This document shows positions 21,350 through 33,690 of a stretch of DNA of 64,000 nt, piece after piece; the first letter of the stretch is position 1, and each line of letters starts with the position of its first letter. The DNA is from Raphanus sativus. Taxonomy: Eukaryota; Streptophyta; Magnoliopsida; Brassicales; Brassicaceae. The DNA is taken from positions 8,184,001-8,248,000 of the forward strand of contig NC_079515.1 in NCBI RefSeq assembly GCF_000801105.2, written 5' to 3'. Under the pieces are notes generated by a model that was not told the DNA's origin, did no database searches, and saw nothing but the letters and a program-made list of their open reading frames with translations. The position numbers were made by a program, and so were the translations under genes.

Positions 21350-23534
21350 TATTAATTATTTTTGTCTTTTAAAAAACTTTTAGCATTTTATGTTTCAGTT
21401 AAGACACTTTCTCGAGCTCACCAGTTCGTGGATGCAAGTTTATTCCAGTGTTATAAAAAAAATTATTTGATCAAGTGTAAAGAAATATCTTTTAACGAAT
21501 TAGATTGATGTTAGTGAATTATCATTACATCTCACAACGTTTCTAACAATGTGGCACTCAGATTTTTGATTTTCAGATTCGTTGGAATTAAAAATAATTC
21601 ACTTAATATTTTAACCTTTAAATAGTACTGTATATATAATATATATTTATACAATATTATATCCAGAAAAATATATACTTCTTTCTTTCATATTAATATT
21701 GAACTTATGTTTAAATTGTTTTTGGAATTTATGACGTCACCATTTAAAGAAAATAATTTTAATCTTTTGTCTATAGCATGAAAATATTTGTCTTATTTCT
21801 TGTTATATATATATTTATTGTTTCAAATTTATATTTTAGTTATGTATCTGTCCTTTGTTGTGGATTTGTCAATATTTTGTTAGTTTTCTCTTTACTTTTT
21901 TTGAAAAGAGTTTTCTCTTTACTTTAAGTCTATTAACTACATTCTTCTAAATTTTTTGTTGGTCTTGCTTTTTAAATTATAAATGTTTTATAAAGACTGA
22001 GATCTAATAAGTATGTATGTTTCATCCTCCCACGTTTAACTTTCATCAAAATATCATAGAAATATTTTTAATTAATGATATTAATATCCAGATCTTAAAA
22101 TGAAGTTTCAATCGCTCAGAGTCTACTTATATTGGTAAGAAAAATCAATGATATTAATAACTTTCAGATAAATTTAAAATCTTCAAACTTTAAAAACAAA
22201 TCTCAGAATTTATGAATCGGGTTCTCAACCATTGACGAACACCATGGAAAAGTACAGTCTTTTGTTGCCTAGGATGTCGTGATTTCACATGTCAGTAACT
22301 AGCCTCAATTATCGAGTTTGTAACTGTCACTGTTGTTAATGAGCTAGACGACATAGTTATGGACTTTGAAGTACATGTTTTCAGTTTTTTTGGGGGTCAA
22401 TAAATTACATCTTTTTAGTTCAAAGTGGAAACACATTTTAAATGTAACATTATACTAATATTTTCAGACAAACTCCAAAGATAGGGGACCGACATGTGAC
22501 AATAGTCTATACCATTTCTGTGGGACTATGATATCCCTCTATAATTTAAAAAATGACAAACCCCATTCTCTACCACTACTTTTTGATGTGTTCAAAAAGG
22601 TCCATTACATGTCAAGAAAATAAGAAGAAGCAAGGATCCAAAGGGAATGAGTTGGGTTGAAAAAAGAAAAAGAAAGAGGTAAGAAGAGCAGAGCTAGGCT
22701 CCGTTTGGGACTTTTTACTTTGGACTACTTCAGGTCCATTTTATTTTTAAGATTTTGATAAAATAATTGGCCCAAACGAGACCCTGGTTTGCTCTTCAAT
22801 CCAGCACTAAGAACAGTCCTACTTTGAAGCAGAGTCTTGGGCAAATTGCAATCAGTGTTTTGCTTGGTTTCTTCTTTGATTCATGAACCTGTGGTTGAAT
22901 TGAAGGAAAGATACTGCTACTGCATGAAGCATGCTCCAGTTTGATTCTCAGTAAATTGTTTCGTTTTCCAATTAAGGTTTTCTGATGTGGATATGTTCCC
23001 TCCTCCTATGCACTTCATGGAAGTTCCTTCCAGGAGAAACGTACACAAGAGCTTGAGTTTCCCTTCCCAAGACATATATAGATTATTACTAAACTTACTA
23101 TTTGCATCTTTTTCTTAGCTTTAAGGGTAAAAATGCATTATGATGAACAAATTATCCACACGCTCACTCCTAGTTTATAGATGATTCCAAAACTGGAGTC
23201 TATGTATGTTGTTTGAGGTTAGGCAAAACTCAAAAGGTTTGGGACTGAGAATGACATGACTCTCCTATGTTACCGTTCTGAAGGAGACAACATCACCAGT
23301 TATTAGCTTCCTATCTCTGATAAGTGCCACATCTTAATAAAAAATAAAGATTCATTGATTAATTCTTTTTTTTGGTCAAACATTGATTAATTCTTCAAAG
23401 CACAAAATCAATGGTTAATGAAAAAAATCTGCTCAAAGGAATACTAAAACTTAAAAGAATGACCAAGATAGATTAAGAAAATACACAAAAGGTTGAAAGT
23501 AGCAGCCACCTCTTTTCCTTTAGCCTCCACCTGC
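21350..23534. other. Intergenic DNA with one possible short exon
   Basis: Mostly AT-rich. From about 22460 composition is more gene-like. A 41-codon frame at 22993-23118 starts MFPPPMHFMEVPSRRNVHKS and then runs into AT-rich DNA, so it may be a leftover first exon; I do not recognise it. A short inverted pair (CTCCGTTTGGGA near 22698 and CCCAAACGAGAC near 22773) could be a tiny MITE. Nothing here is firm. Confidence 0.35.
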
Positions 23535-24379
23535 CTAGATATAAGTCAAACTTGGAAAATAATCAAGAATTGGCCAAAAGTATGTAACTTCTCCAAAATT
23601 AATTAGTTTGATTTCATTATCCTCCCCAGCAATGTATACCAAATCTTTGAATTCAAACACATATTTCTCATAACATAGGGCGACTTTCTTCTCCTCGTCC
23701 ACCAAAAAACAACTTACCGTAAGCAACGTATCATTGGGGTAACCAACTGTTAAGAACTTTCTCCAGGTCACCTCTTTAATCCCATCGATCTTATTTGTTA
23801 CCCATATCTCTTTCTCCCGTGTATTTTTCCGTGGTAATAACACTGAAAGCTTCTCTCCTCTAACAACGGATAGAGCCACATCTCGAAAAAACCCTAAAGG
23901 ATATTTATAAGGAAGATTCAAGCGTCCAAATTTCTCTGTTGTATAATCAAAACTGACCAAGAACATGCCGAGTTGGTCATCTTCTCTATCCGAAGCAAAC
24001 CAATACGTATTTCCCTTGAAAGACACGCTGGTACCAATATACAATAAATGGAAGTCGGAAGTGACGTCAAGTGTTCTCCATGTTTTAGAGTTCCTCTCGT
24101 ACATTTCAAACTCATATTCATCAGTACAAACTCTATAACTCAATATTTTGTAGCTACTAGTTCCACATCTAGGTTCTTTGTAGGATGCGAGAGCATATCT
24201 GTTCGTTGTACTTTTGGTTTGGATCCACCTGGTCTTACCAGTACACGGATTCCAAAGCACGATTTTAGTGTCGCTACTGATAGTACACAACAATAACCCG
24301 TCGCAATGAAAGATTTGTGATATCATGACTTGATTTGAGTGCGAATTGAGTAGGCCAAGCTCACCTTTAAACTCTACAG
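23535..24379 (-). pseudogene. F-box gene, C-terminal FBA domain half (split by retrotransposon)
   Basis: The minus strand encodes about 280 residues of an F-box-associated (FBA type 1) domain: FKGELGLLN, IFHCDGLLLC, LWNPCTGKTRWI, SYKILSYR, YWFASD, FDYTTEKFGRL, SVLLPR, SCFLVDEEKKVA, stop at 23535. Such proteins are substrate receptors of SCF ubiquitin ligases. The domain is open throughout but is cut at its N-terminal side by the gap at 24380 and the Gypsy element. The matching F-box half, same strand, is at 35659-35822. By comparison with the family about 30 residues between the halves are missing, presumably in the gap. It resembles the F-box cluster near At3g19470; the exact orthologue is uncertain. 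Confidence 0.85.
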
Positions 24380-24479
24380 NNNNNNNNNNNNNNNNNNNNN
24401 NNNNNNNNNNNNNNNNNNNNNNNNNNNNNNNNNNNNNNNNNNNNNNNNNNNNNNNNNNNNNNNNNNNNNNNNNNNNNNN
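24380..24479. other. Assembly gap (100 N) hiding an LTR boundary
   Basis: A 100-N placeholder between F-box coding sequence and LTR sequence. About 390 bp of the left LTR and about 90 bp of the F-box gene should lie here, so the real gap is probably longer than 100 bp. Confidence 0.95.
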
Positions 24480-24594
24480 GAGCCGAGTCGGGGTCAGTCG
24501 AGGAGCGACGCCGCCGAGCCGACCGCTCCCTCCTTGATGGTAATGGGCCTCCTGTTCGCTGGGCCTTGTGGGTGGTGACAATCCATCCCCAACA
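24480..24594 (-). repeat. 3' LTR of the Gypsy element, partial
   Basis: Matches 35545-35658 closely, ending CATCCCCAACA in both. Differences include small indels in the CCGAGTCGGGG-CGACGCC part, so the LTRs are not identical. The rest is lost in the gap. Confidence 0.9.
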
Positions 24595-25010
24595 ATAAGT
24601 CCCCCCTAGCTCATAGTCGGTCGAGTAAACGATCGCTGTGAGCTAGTTGTTTTAGGGCTCGAAGAACAGGAGACTCGTTGTTGATTTTGACGGCTCCGCC
24701 AGAAATTGTCCGAAGAAAAGAACTTCCGCGATTCGGTATAAAATCGTCTGGATTGATGCCGAACAACGGTCTTTCCAAACCGGGGATCTGATCGCATTCG
24801 ATTCATGGTATGACGTCGAACCGTCGCCAATTGTAGCGAGGGAGCCGAACCGTTACTAGGTTTTGGATCGGGAAGCCAAAGCGTCGTTAGGTTTCGGACG
24901 GGAAACCGAAAGGTCGCGCTTGAGACCGACGCGCGAGCCCGTCTAGAGGCCCATTTAGGCCCGTTTAGGGCTAATTATGACGCCTCGTTGAGCGCGCGCG
25001 TCCCCTTCCC

Positions 25011-25018
25011 TATAAATA
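25011..25018 (+). promoter_or_regulatory. TATA box for the antisense gene of the Gypsy element
   Basis: TATAAATA lies 118 bp before the plus-strand ATG at 25129, in otherwise GC-rich DNA and facing away from gag-pol. A CT-rich leader (25060-25110) follows, typical of plant 5' UTRs. A start site near 25040-25050 is expected; this is inferred from position. Confidence 0.6.
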
Positions 25019-25128
25019 AGAGATCTTCCTTCAGATCTCCATTCTTCCGCAATCTTCAGGTACTCTCTCTCTCTCTCTAAGTTGCTTCTCTCTCTTTCTT
25101 CTGCTCTCGTTTTATCGTTTACTCGGTA

Positions 25129-28100
25129 ATGTCGACAAGTAAGAAACTTTCTCGAGAACAAAAGGGGAAGATGCGTGCGGCCTCGTCGGGATCTGGTGAT
25201 GACTTAGAGACGGTCCGTGGTTCTGAAGGAAGCCAAGAGGCGGTTCATCGCGAGGCGATGATGGATACAGAGAACTTGAGTCGTGCGCAGCGCGTTCTTA
25301 TTTCGGAATCGAGAGTGCAGTCGCGGAAGGACGACGACGGTCGTGATCATGTTGACGATCAGATGATCCCGATAAGCTTTTATCCGGGGAACATCTTCGA
25401 GGAGCAACCTCCGCTTGATCGGGAGCGCGTGCGTCCTTCGGTCGTCGAAGGCCAGGACTGGCGGGGTGGTGTCGAGAAGACGAGGTCGACCGTCGAGTCG
25501 GTGACGAGACTCCTACGGGCTCGCGACGCAGCGGGGGTTACGTTTATAATCCCGAATAGCGACCAGCGGCCCTGGTCTCCTCCGAAAGGCTACCAGTGCG
25601 TCTACGAGTCGTACTTCGAGGGCGACACGAAGCTGTGGTTTCCGATTCCTCGAATCGTCACTGCGTTTGCGATGCGCCGAGGAGCCGCCCTTAGCCAATT
25701 TCTGAATGGTGCGTGGCGGCTGGCCGTGGCACTGACGATTATCGGAGCAGAAGCTGGTGTTCCTCTCAACGTCCGAGCTTTCGAGGAATTAGTGTCAGCG
25801 AAGATAAAGGGCGGACTGATTTCGCTGAAGATCCGCCCCAACTATAACGTGGTGACCGGCTACCCCAACAAGACGAACAACTGGCAGCGGTCCTACTTCT
25901 ACGTCAAATCTGACAGGGCTGCGTTCGAGGAGCCGCTGAGGACCGGCTATCGTGTTTTATGGGCCCGAGAGATGGGTATAAACCACCCGTCAGTTTTATT
26001 TTCCGTTTCTTGTGGTCTAACTCCCGTTTGTCTTTCTTTGCAGTTGCTCTTCCGAACACCGCAGAGTACGAGGAGGACTTTTTGACGAGCGCGCGTCTGA
26101 TCGCATCGCAGAGACAGGACCATTGGAATAATTTTTCCTACCGGAGGATTAGTCGATCGATCGGGTGGATTAGTCAGCGTAAGTCTTTCCTTTCGCTCTT
26201 TCCTTTGCTTTGACACGTCCCTTTTGATATGGAATCTAATTTTGCTTTTACTCATCGCAGAGGTTTGGCGTTCGGACACGATCCCCATTGTCACGAATAA
26301 GACGAAGAGGGTCAATTTGTTCAATTCGGCCGAGCAGAGGGAGATAAACCGAGCAAGAGCGATGAGGACTATTCCAAATTTGAGTTTGGTGGTTGCGAAG
26401 AAAGTCGGCTCCGCAAAGAAATCTCAGCCCGATACCGCGGGCTCGCCTAATTTAGGAGATCCGAGCGCGACCGAGTCGGACGCTGAGGCTCAGTTGGAGA
26501 AAGACCAACAAGAAGAGACAGCGCGAAGAGGAGGGCGCGGCTGTCGAGGAAACGAACGTTGGGGCTTCCTCTCCTCAAGGGCATTCTGGGTCAGAGGGGA
26601 GAAGGAAGAAGGCAAGGGGCGATTCTCCCGCGATCCGATCCTCGTCCGTTGAGGAAGGCGAGCTCAGGGACCTGGAACCGAGCGGTGGTTCCAAAGATGA
26701 GGTGGTCCCCGAATCACAGCCTGCGGGCAGCCGCGACGAAGATCTTCCGGCGGTCTCTCCAAAGGCCAAGAAGAAGGACAAGGGGAGGAAGAGGAAGGAA
26801 GAGCCGCCGAAATGGTTCCTCGAGGCTCTTCTGAGGAGCTGAACGACGAGGAGGAAGATGCCACCCGTTCCGGGGAATCGCTGGGCCGGGGGGTGAAGTC
26901 GTGCCGGAGGAACCCGCTCCTCAGGTCGCTGAAGGGACCGTTGCTGTCCCGAAGAAGAGGAAGAAGAAAAAGAAGGGTTGTCCGGACAGGGTTTCTTTCT
27001 CTTACGACCGCGAGGTCCCGCTAGCGCATGACGAGCAGGAGTGCGGTCGCCTGGTTCGTCAGTTTAGGGGAGATCGGGGCGCGCTGCCGCCGGTCAAGGA
27101 CTTGATCTTCAAGGAGGAGTACAAGTTCGCCGCCCGTACCTCCATCATGGTAAGTCGGGTTTCTGACTTTATCTCTTTTTCTTCTTATTCGTTTGCTGAC
27201 GCTACGTGGTTTGTCGTGCAGAGCCTCGGAGACTGGAACGTTTTAGTGAGGAAATACGATGAGGAGCTGAGAGGCGCGTTCGAGTTGGTCGACAAGCAGA
27301 AGAGGAGCCATAAACGCGCGACTCGGGCTTTGAAGGATGCAGTCCGTGCAAAGGACGAAGCAGTTGCCCAAGAAGAAGCGCTGAGGAAGGAGCTCGACGA
27401 GCAGAGGGAATCATGGCGATCGAGTTGGCGTCTGCTCGGGACCTGGTAAAGAAGGCGGAGAAAGAGAAAGCCGAGTTGCGGAAGAGAAATGCCGACTTGC
27501 AAGGCAAGAATGCGACTCTCGAGAAGGAGGTGGTGGCCTCTGCTTTGAATTTCTCCCGGGAGATGGATCGCTTGAGGGAATCTCGCAAACTTGAGGTCAC
27601 TCATGAGCGAATCCGCGTGATGGCGGCAATGACGGGAAAATGCTCCCGACGCTTCAAAAATATTCAGGACCGAGAGAAGCGCCGTGATGATTTCGAGGAC
27701 TCGCGGTGTATGCTTGGTCAAGCGCGCGGGATGCGAGACTGCCTCGAGGCTTTGAAGGAATCGGGGAAAGATATCCCTCAGGAGACCATTGATACGTACG
27801 CCGACTTGGAGAAGTACTACGATGGGGAGACGACTCGTCTGGAGGTAGGCGTGATTCCGGACTCGGATCTAACCTTGTCTCCTTTGGTGCTGAAGTCTCG
27901 GTTCGTGATCGAAGAAATCCTCGAGAAGGTTGACAAGCATGGGTCGAACCTTGAGCTGATCGATTCTGAAGCCGCGGCAGCGCTCCGATCTCCGAGTGAT
28001 GGATTTATTAGGGACCTCCTCGACACGGTACAATCTCCTGCTCGTCCCGACGCCACTCTTCCTATCAAAGCGGCTGCGCCAGACAAGAAAGCCGTTGAAG

Positions 28101-28315
28101 TGGACCCGAAGGCGCCCGGTGCCGATGCCCGGGAGAAGTTGGTTACAATCTCCGACAGTTCGTCCCTCGGGACTTCCGATCCTGACGCGAGTGAAGGCCT
28201 TTCGGATCCGAACCGCGAGATCAGGCTTGCCTCTCCATCGAGCAAGGGTCAAAGTACCGGCAACGTATCCAGCTCGGGCCCTCCTGAGAAGAAAGATCCC
28301 CCTGCTGAGGGATGA
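25129..28315 (+). pseudogene. Antisense, intron-containing gene of a Tat retrotransposon
   Basis: It runs on the plus strand, opposite to gag-pol. Exon 1 (25129-25975) starts MSTSKKLSREQKGKMRAASS and includes FYPGNIFEEQPPLDRERVRP and WFPIPRIV. Introns 25976-26043, 26179-26260 and 27150-27221 have GT-AG ends and keep the frame across the joins. The later part is acidic/basic low complexity, then a long heptad-rich coiled coil (about 27222-27800), then an acidic Ser/Pro tail ending at 28315. Frame breaks near 26515, 26830-26890 and 27415 show decay. Tat elements such as Grande and Retand are known to carry antisense ORFs downstream of pol; the function is unknown. No similarity to a cellular enzyme is visible. 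Confidence 0.7.
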
Positions 28316-29099
28316 TTACCATGTTTGTTGTATCTCTTTTTCGGCCGTTTGGCCTTGTTTGTTTAAGACCTCGTTTCTCGGCGTTAAGCCTTTGATGTAT
28401 GAATTATTTTCTTTTGGTTTTTATCAGACAAGTGTTTCTTTATATATTTCCGTAAGTCGTTTAACTTAGAAGTATATAAATCATTTTTCACTTGTCCATA
28501 ACCGAGAAACGAAATAGTCCGGATGGTTGCTCGCATTTGCCAGCGAGTTCCCTCCTTTTCAGATAGAAGAGTGATTAGAGAGTCGTTCGTTCGCATTCTT
28601 ATTTATTCAACGAAGCTTTTACAAGTCTAACGTTCAAGTAAATACAAAGAGACTCTAATCGTTCTACTGAATTGCCGAGGAAAAGGTTTCGAGACGCATT
28701 GCAGTGATCGAGAGAACTATTGGTCGGCCAAACCGTCGTTCTTCGATCAGACTTGGTCTGAAATTTCCATTGGATAGCCGGTCAGTGCACGACGCACAGG
28801 TGACGCAAGGCTGTTATTCCCTTCGGCTGATACCTGATCAAGGCTCAGCCGATTTTGCTGGGCGAGTGCTCGTGCTCCGCTTGACGAAGGGGCTGGCATC
28901 GTTTGTTCGGGGAAAGGTGACCGTTAGTCATTCTAAAAAAAGTTTGGACTTTGTTTTGGTTGGGGCTGGACCCTGTGAAGGGATGCCTACGTACCTCGGA
29001 TGAGGATCAAGCCTTTCGTAGTTCGTTTGACCGAGTGAAAGTGGCTGTAGTAGCGCATTCACTCGGACGAGTAGAAGTGACGGTTAGGTGCATCTACTC

Positions 29100-29149
<50 letters not shown>

Positions 29150-29200
29150 CGCGAACAGTGACCTGTTGGTCATTCGCTCGGAGAAAAAGATGAGACGAAT
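28316..29200. other. Spacer between converging genes of the Gypsy element, with T48 run
   Basis: No convincing coding sequence. Positions 29102-29149 are 48 consecutive T (A on the pol strand) just beyond the integrase stop. The antisense gene stops at 28315 and integrase at 29201, so the two units converge here and both probably terminate in this spacer. Confidence 0.6.
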
Positions 29201-31570
29201 CTATTGGTAGAAGAGGCGAAGATGCATAGAGTTCCAGGCTCGTGGAACTGCCTCTCCGCGGGAAGTCTCGAGTCGGTAGACGCCTGGTCGAACGACTCGG
29301 GTGATCTTGTAAGGTCCTTCCCAATTGGTCCCTAGCTTGCCAGCGTTGAGCTCCTTTGTGTTGTCGAAGACTTTTCGGAGGACGAGATCGCCGAGCTCGA
29401 GAGGGCGCGCTTTTACCTTCTTATTATAGTAGCTCTCGATCTGGTTCTGGTAATTTTGGATCCGAAGAAGCGCTTGATCTCGTTTTTCCTCGAGTTCATC
29501 GAGGGCATCGAGGAGCATATCTTGATTAAGCTCGACGAACTGCGGCATCTTGGCGCGCCGAAGACTTGTCACGTTAACTTCGGCGGGGGCCATTGCTTCC
29601 ATCCCATAGGCAAGAGAGAAAGGGGTGGATTTGGTCGCACCGCGGGGAGTCGTTCGGTGTGACCAGAGGACGCCGTCCAGCTCGTCGGCCCAATGGCCTT
29701 TCTTTAGGTCGAGTCGCTTCTTGATACCATCGATGATAATCTTGTTGGAAGATTCCGCCTGTCCGTTTCCTTGCGGGTAACGAGGAGTCGAAGGGCTTAG
29801 ACGGATATTCCACTTGTTGCAGAACTCTTTGAAGTTTCCGGACATGAACTGAGAGCCATTGTCCGTTATGATCTCGTACGGCAAACCGTGACGGCAAATG
29901 ATGTTCTTCCAGACGAAGGTGCGGACTTCCTTGTCCGTCACCTGAGAGAACGCTTCGGCTTCAATCCATTTGGTGAAGTAATCAGTGAGGACCAGGATGA
30001 AACGACGTTGGCGCGAGGTCGGCATTGGCCCGATGATGTCCATCCCCCACCTCATGAACGGATAAGGGGCAGCAGATGTCCGCAACAGCTCAGTGGGACT
30101 GTGGATGCTCGGAGCGTGACGCTGGCATTTGTCGCACCGACGAGCGTATGCCTCGCAGTCAGTGTTCATAGACGGCCAAAAGAATCCCAAGCTTCGAACC
30201 TTAAGGGCGAGTGCTCGGCCTCCCGAGTGGTTTCCTCCTGCTCCGTCGTGAGTTTCAGCCATTACTCGGCGTACTTCATCGCCCTGGATGCACTTTAAGA
30301 GAACCTTGTTCGCGGTTACTCGGTGAAGTTCGTCGTTCATGATGACATAGTGGGCGCTGCGTCTCTTCAGGCGTCTCGCTGCCCACTTATCTTTTGGCAG
30401 TTCTTCTCGTAGGAGATAATCCAGGAACTCGACTCGCCAATCGACTGGGGTGTCGTCACGATCGAGCATCTCAGTGTCGGCTTGATCCGGTGTCTCAGTT
30501 TCGGTTTGATCGGTGGTGGATCGTCGAGTTGTTGCAAAGATTGGAGCGATGGGAGAGCTTTCGTCGGAGGAGGGATCAATGCTTGGTCGGTCAATCCGAT
30601 GTATGGGTATCGTCCTTTTGACCTGATCGTGGAGTTTGCTCCCGAGTGCGGCTAGGGCATCGGCGCAAACGTTCTCTCCGCGAGGAACCTTGGTGAGTTC
30701 GAAGAAATCGAATTCCCTAGCGAGCTCTTGAACCACTCGAAGATACGCATCCATTCTATCATTGCGAGCATCGTAGTCGCCGCTAAACTGGCTGGCGACG
30801 AGCTGCGAGTCGCAATAAGCACTCAAGCGTTTGGCTTTGACGGCTCGGGCGAGACGAAGCCCGGCGATCAACGATTCATACTCTGCTTCGTTGTTAGAAG
30901 CCGGGAAGCCGAAACTGAAAGACTGGCGGATGAGTTCTCCTGTTGGCGACTGAAGCTGGACCCCAGCACCGGATCCTTTACTCGTCGATGATCCGTCGAC
31001 ATGAAGAATCCAATTGGGGCTCGGGACGTCGAGATCTTGTGCAAGATCCGGCGTGAGCTCGACAAGGAAGTCGGCGAGGACTTGAGATTTGGCGGCTGTT
31101 CGACATTTGTATGTAATGTCAAGCTCGCTCAGTTCGATTGCCCACTTGGTCAGCCGGCCGGCTCTGTTGGGATTTTGCAGGACAGTGCGGAGCGGTTGGT
31201 CGGTCAGAACTTCGATAGAGTGTGACTGGAAGTAGGGTCGTAATTTCCTCGCGGAGTCGACGACGGCCAGCGCCAGCTTCTCAAGGGTTGGGTACCTGGT
31301 TTCCGGGCCGGTCATGCGTCTGCTCGTGTAAAAAATCGGACGCTGCTCGCCGCGATCCTCCTTGATCAAAACACTGCTGACGGCTGCCGAGGAGACGGCG
31401 ATATAGAGAGACAAAACGTCTCCTACGTCCGGCTTGGCCAAGACGGGAGGAGTTGTCAGGTATTGCTTGAGTTGAACGAACGCGTCCTCGCATTTATCAT
31501 CCCAGATGAACTTCTTGTTCCCTCGGAGGAGATCATAGAAAGGAAGACACTTGTCGGTAGATCGGGAGAT
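29201..31570 (-). pseudogene. Gypsy pol, second part: RNase H, archaeal-type RNase H, integrase
   Basis: The minus-strand frame runs from the frame break at about 31571 to a stop at 29201. The first RNase H follows the RT (PIFYTSRRMTGPE, YPTLEKLALAVV). A second one has HVDGSSTSKGSGAG, NNEAEYESLIAGL, YCDSQLVASQ and ADALAALGS, with the D-E-D-D residues present. Integrase has the H-H-C-C zinc region (ETHDGAGGNH, CDKCQRH), core D and D in WGMDIIGP and ITDNGSQF, and E in NGQAESSNK. Two RNase H domains in tandem are a published hallmark of Tat-type elements. The domains look intact; the break lies upstream. Confidence 0.9.
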
Positions 31571-33690
31571 AAACGATTAAGGGCGGCGATGCGTCCTGTT
31601 AGTCTCTGAACTTCGCGGCAGTTTCTCGGACTGGGGAGGTTCAGGACTGCCGAGATCTGTTTCGGGTTAGCCTCTATTCCTCGTTGCGTGACGATGTAAC
31701 CAAGGAATTCGCCCGAGGAGACGCCAAACGTGCACTTTGCGGGATTCAACTTCATCCCGTACTTGTTTAGGATGGCGAAACACTCCTTCAAGTGTGCTAG
31801 ATGGTCGTCGGCTCGGAGGGATTTGACGAGCATATCGTCGATATAAACTTCCATTGTTTTCCCTAACTGGTCGGCGAACATCCTGTTAACGAGCCTCTGG
31901 TAGGTTGCCCCGGCGTTTTTCAACCCGAATGGCATCACCTTATAACAATAAGTTCCCCGGTCAGTGATGAAAGCGGTTTTCTCCCGGTCGTCTGGGTGCA
32001 TCAGGATCTGGTTATAGCCCGAGAAGGCGTCCATGAACGTCAGCATCTCGTTGCCGGCCGTCGATTCGACTAGGCGATCGATGCTAGGCAACGGGTAGCT
32101 GTCCTTAGGACATGCTTTGTTGAGGTCGGTAAAATCGACGCAGATGCGCCATTTACCGTTCTTCTTCTTGACGACCACCGGGTTGGCTAGCCATTCCGGG
32201 TAACGAACTTCAGTGATTGAGCCGGCACCGAGTAGACGCTCGACTTCTTCTGCGACTGCTTTGGATCGCTCTGGTCCCAACTTTCTTCTCTTCTGCCGGA
32301 TGGGTTTGAAGTTGGGATCAACATTGAGCTCGTGGGTCGTGATAGCTGGATCGATTCCCTTCATATCAGACATTGTCCAGGCGAATGTGGATAGGTTTTG
32401 CTTAAGGAACTCGAGAATCTTCTGCTGCATTTCGTCGGGCAGAAATGCGCCTACTCGGACTGATTTGCTCGGATCCGACTCGTCGACTGGTACCTCGAGC
32501 ACCTCCTCCTTTTGCGGGCAGACTTTGCTCGTGGGAGGAGAGACCGAGTTGACGAGTGATTGGGAGCGCTGAATTTTAACCGTGGCGATCAGGAGATCTC
32601 GCGCGGCTTGCTGATCACCCTTCAGAGTTTTGATTGATCCGTCTGATCCTGGGAACTTAACACACTGATGATACGTTGATGCGATTGCTCGCATTGAGTG
32701 CAGCCATGGGGTGCCGAGTATAACGTGGTAAGGGGCTTTGGAGCCGACCACAGAAAATTTGACCGTCCGAGTGACTCCGCATGCGTGAACCGAGAGGCGG
32801 ATCGTGCCTGCGATCACTTCTGACGAGCCGTTGAATCCTGTCAGAGTCCGAGTAGAAGGCTTGACGTCGTTGAGGTCAATTCCCATCTTCACGAGAGTTT
32901 CGCGAAAGATGATATCGACCGAACTCCCGGTATCGATAAGTACTTTTGTGACGTCGTACTTGTCGACGCCGAGCACGACGAGCAAAGGATCGTTGTGAGG
33001 GAGGTGCACGCCGAGTGTATCGTCAGACGAAAAGGTAATCGGCTGATCGTCTATTTGCTTCTGGGGCCACCGTTGGGAAGTAGTAGCTTGCCTTCGGTGG
33101 TCTTTGACTGCTCTAACTGAGTCGCCGCAGGGAGGTGATCCACCCATAATGACGTTTATCCGGGGACGAGTTTGTGCTCGCTTTGCGCGGAGCACATCGC
33201 GAAGGTCGCTACTTGTTTCAGCAGTATCCCTTTTCTTGCGGTTAAGGGCTGTCCGCAGGTCGCCGATCTTCGCGTTGAGTTTGTCTCGCAAATCGCGGTT
33301 CGGCTTGTCGGCGGGCTGCCTTTGGGAGGAGTCTTGTGCCAAAGCTTTCGCGGCGCGACTCGAGTCGATCTGTCGGCGGAGATCAGAAGAGACTGGCGTT
33401 TCCTCGGTAGTGGATTGAGACTTTTGCTCGAGGAAGGACCGAAGATCCAAAGAGTCGTCTGGGGTCTTCATATCGTCGTCCTCGTCCGACGAGGATCCTG
33501 GTTCGTTCCTTCCTTGAGGCTGGACACGTATCACTTCAATGCGCTGGCGATTGGCAGGCTGATCGTCGTCCGCCGAGTCGTCGTCATCATCGGTTTCTCG
33601 GGTGGCCTTCTCAGCGTCCTTCGACTGTTTGTCGTTTTTACGGTTTTTGCCTTGCGATTTGCGCTGGGCTTCTTGTCTTTGTTCCTGCTC
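31571..33690 (-). pseudogene. Gypsy pol, first part: aspartic protease and reverse transcriptase
   Basis: Protease is shown by VLIDTGSSVDIIF. Reverse transcriptase includes WRICVDFTDLNKACPKDSYP, PFGLKNAGATYQRLVN and the catalytic YIDDMLVKS. The frame changes relative to gag around 33640-33690, in an A-rich GGCAAAAACC context. It is lost again at about 31571, where one base appears missing before the ATCTCCCGATC segment on the minus strand. The first change could be a natural shift or decay; the second is decay. Confidence 0.88.

Noticed and set aside
22696..22786. ~90-bp MITE bounded by CTCCGTTTGGG and CCCAAACGAG
   Set aside because: The arms match only partly and no target duplication was found; left as a remark only.
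25129..28315. Plus-strand frames taken as a host gene captured by the Gypsy element
   Set aside because: Position after integrase and before the 3' LTR fits the known antisense ORF of Tat elements, and no similarity to a cellular family is recognised.
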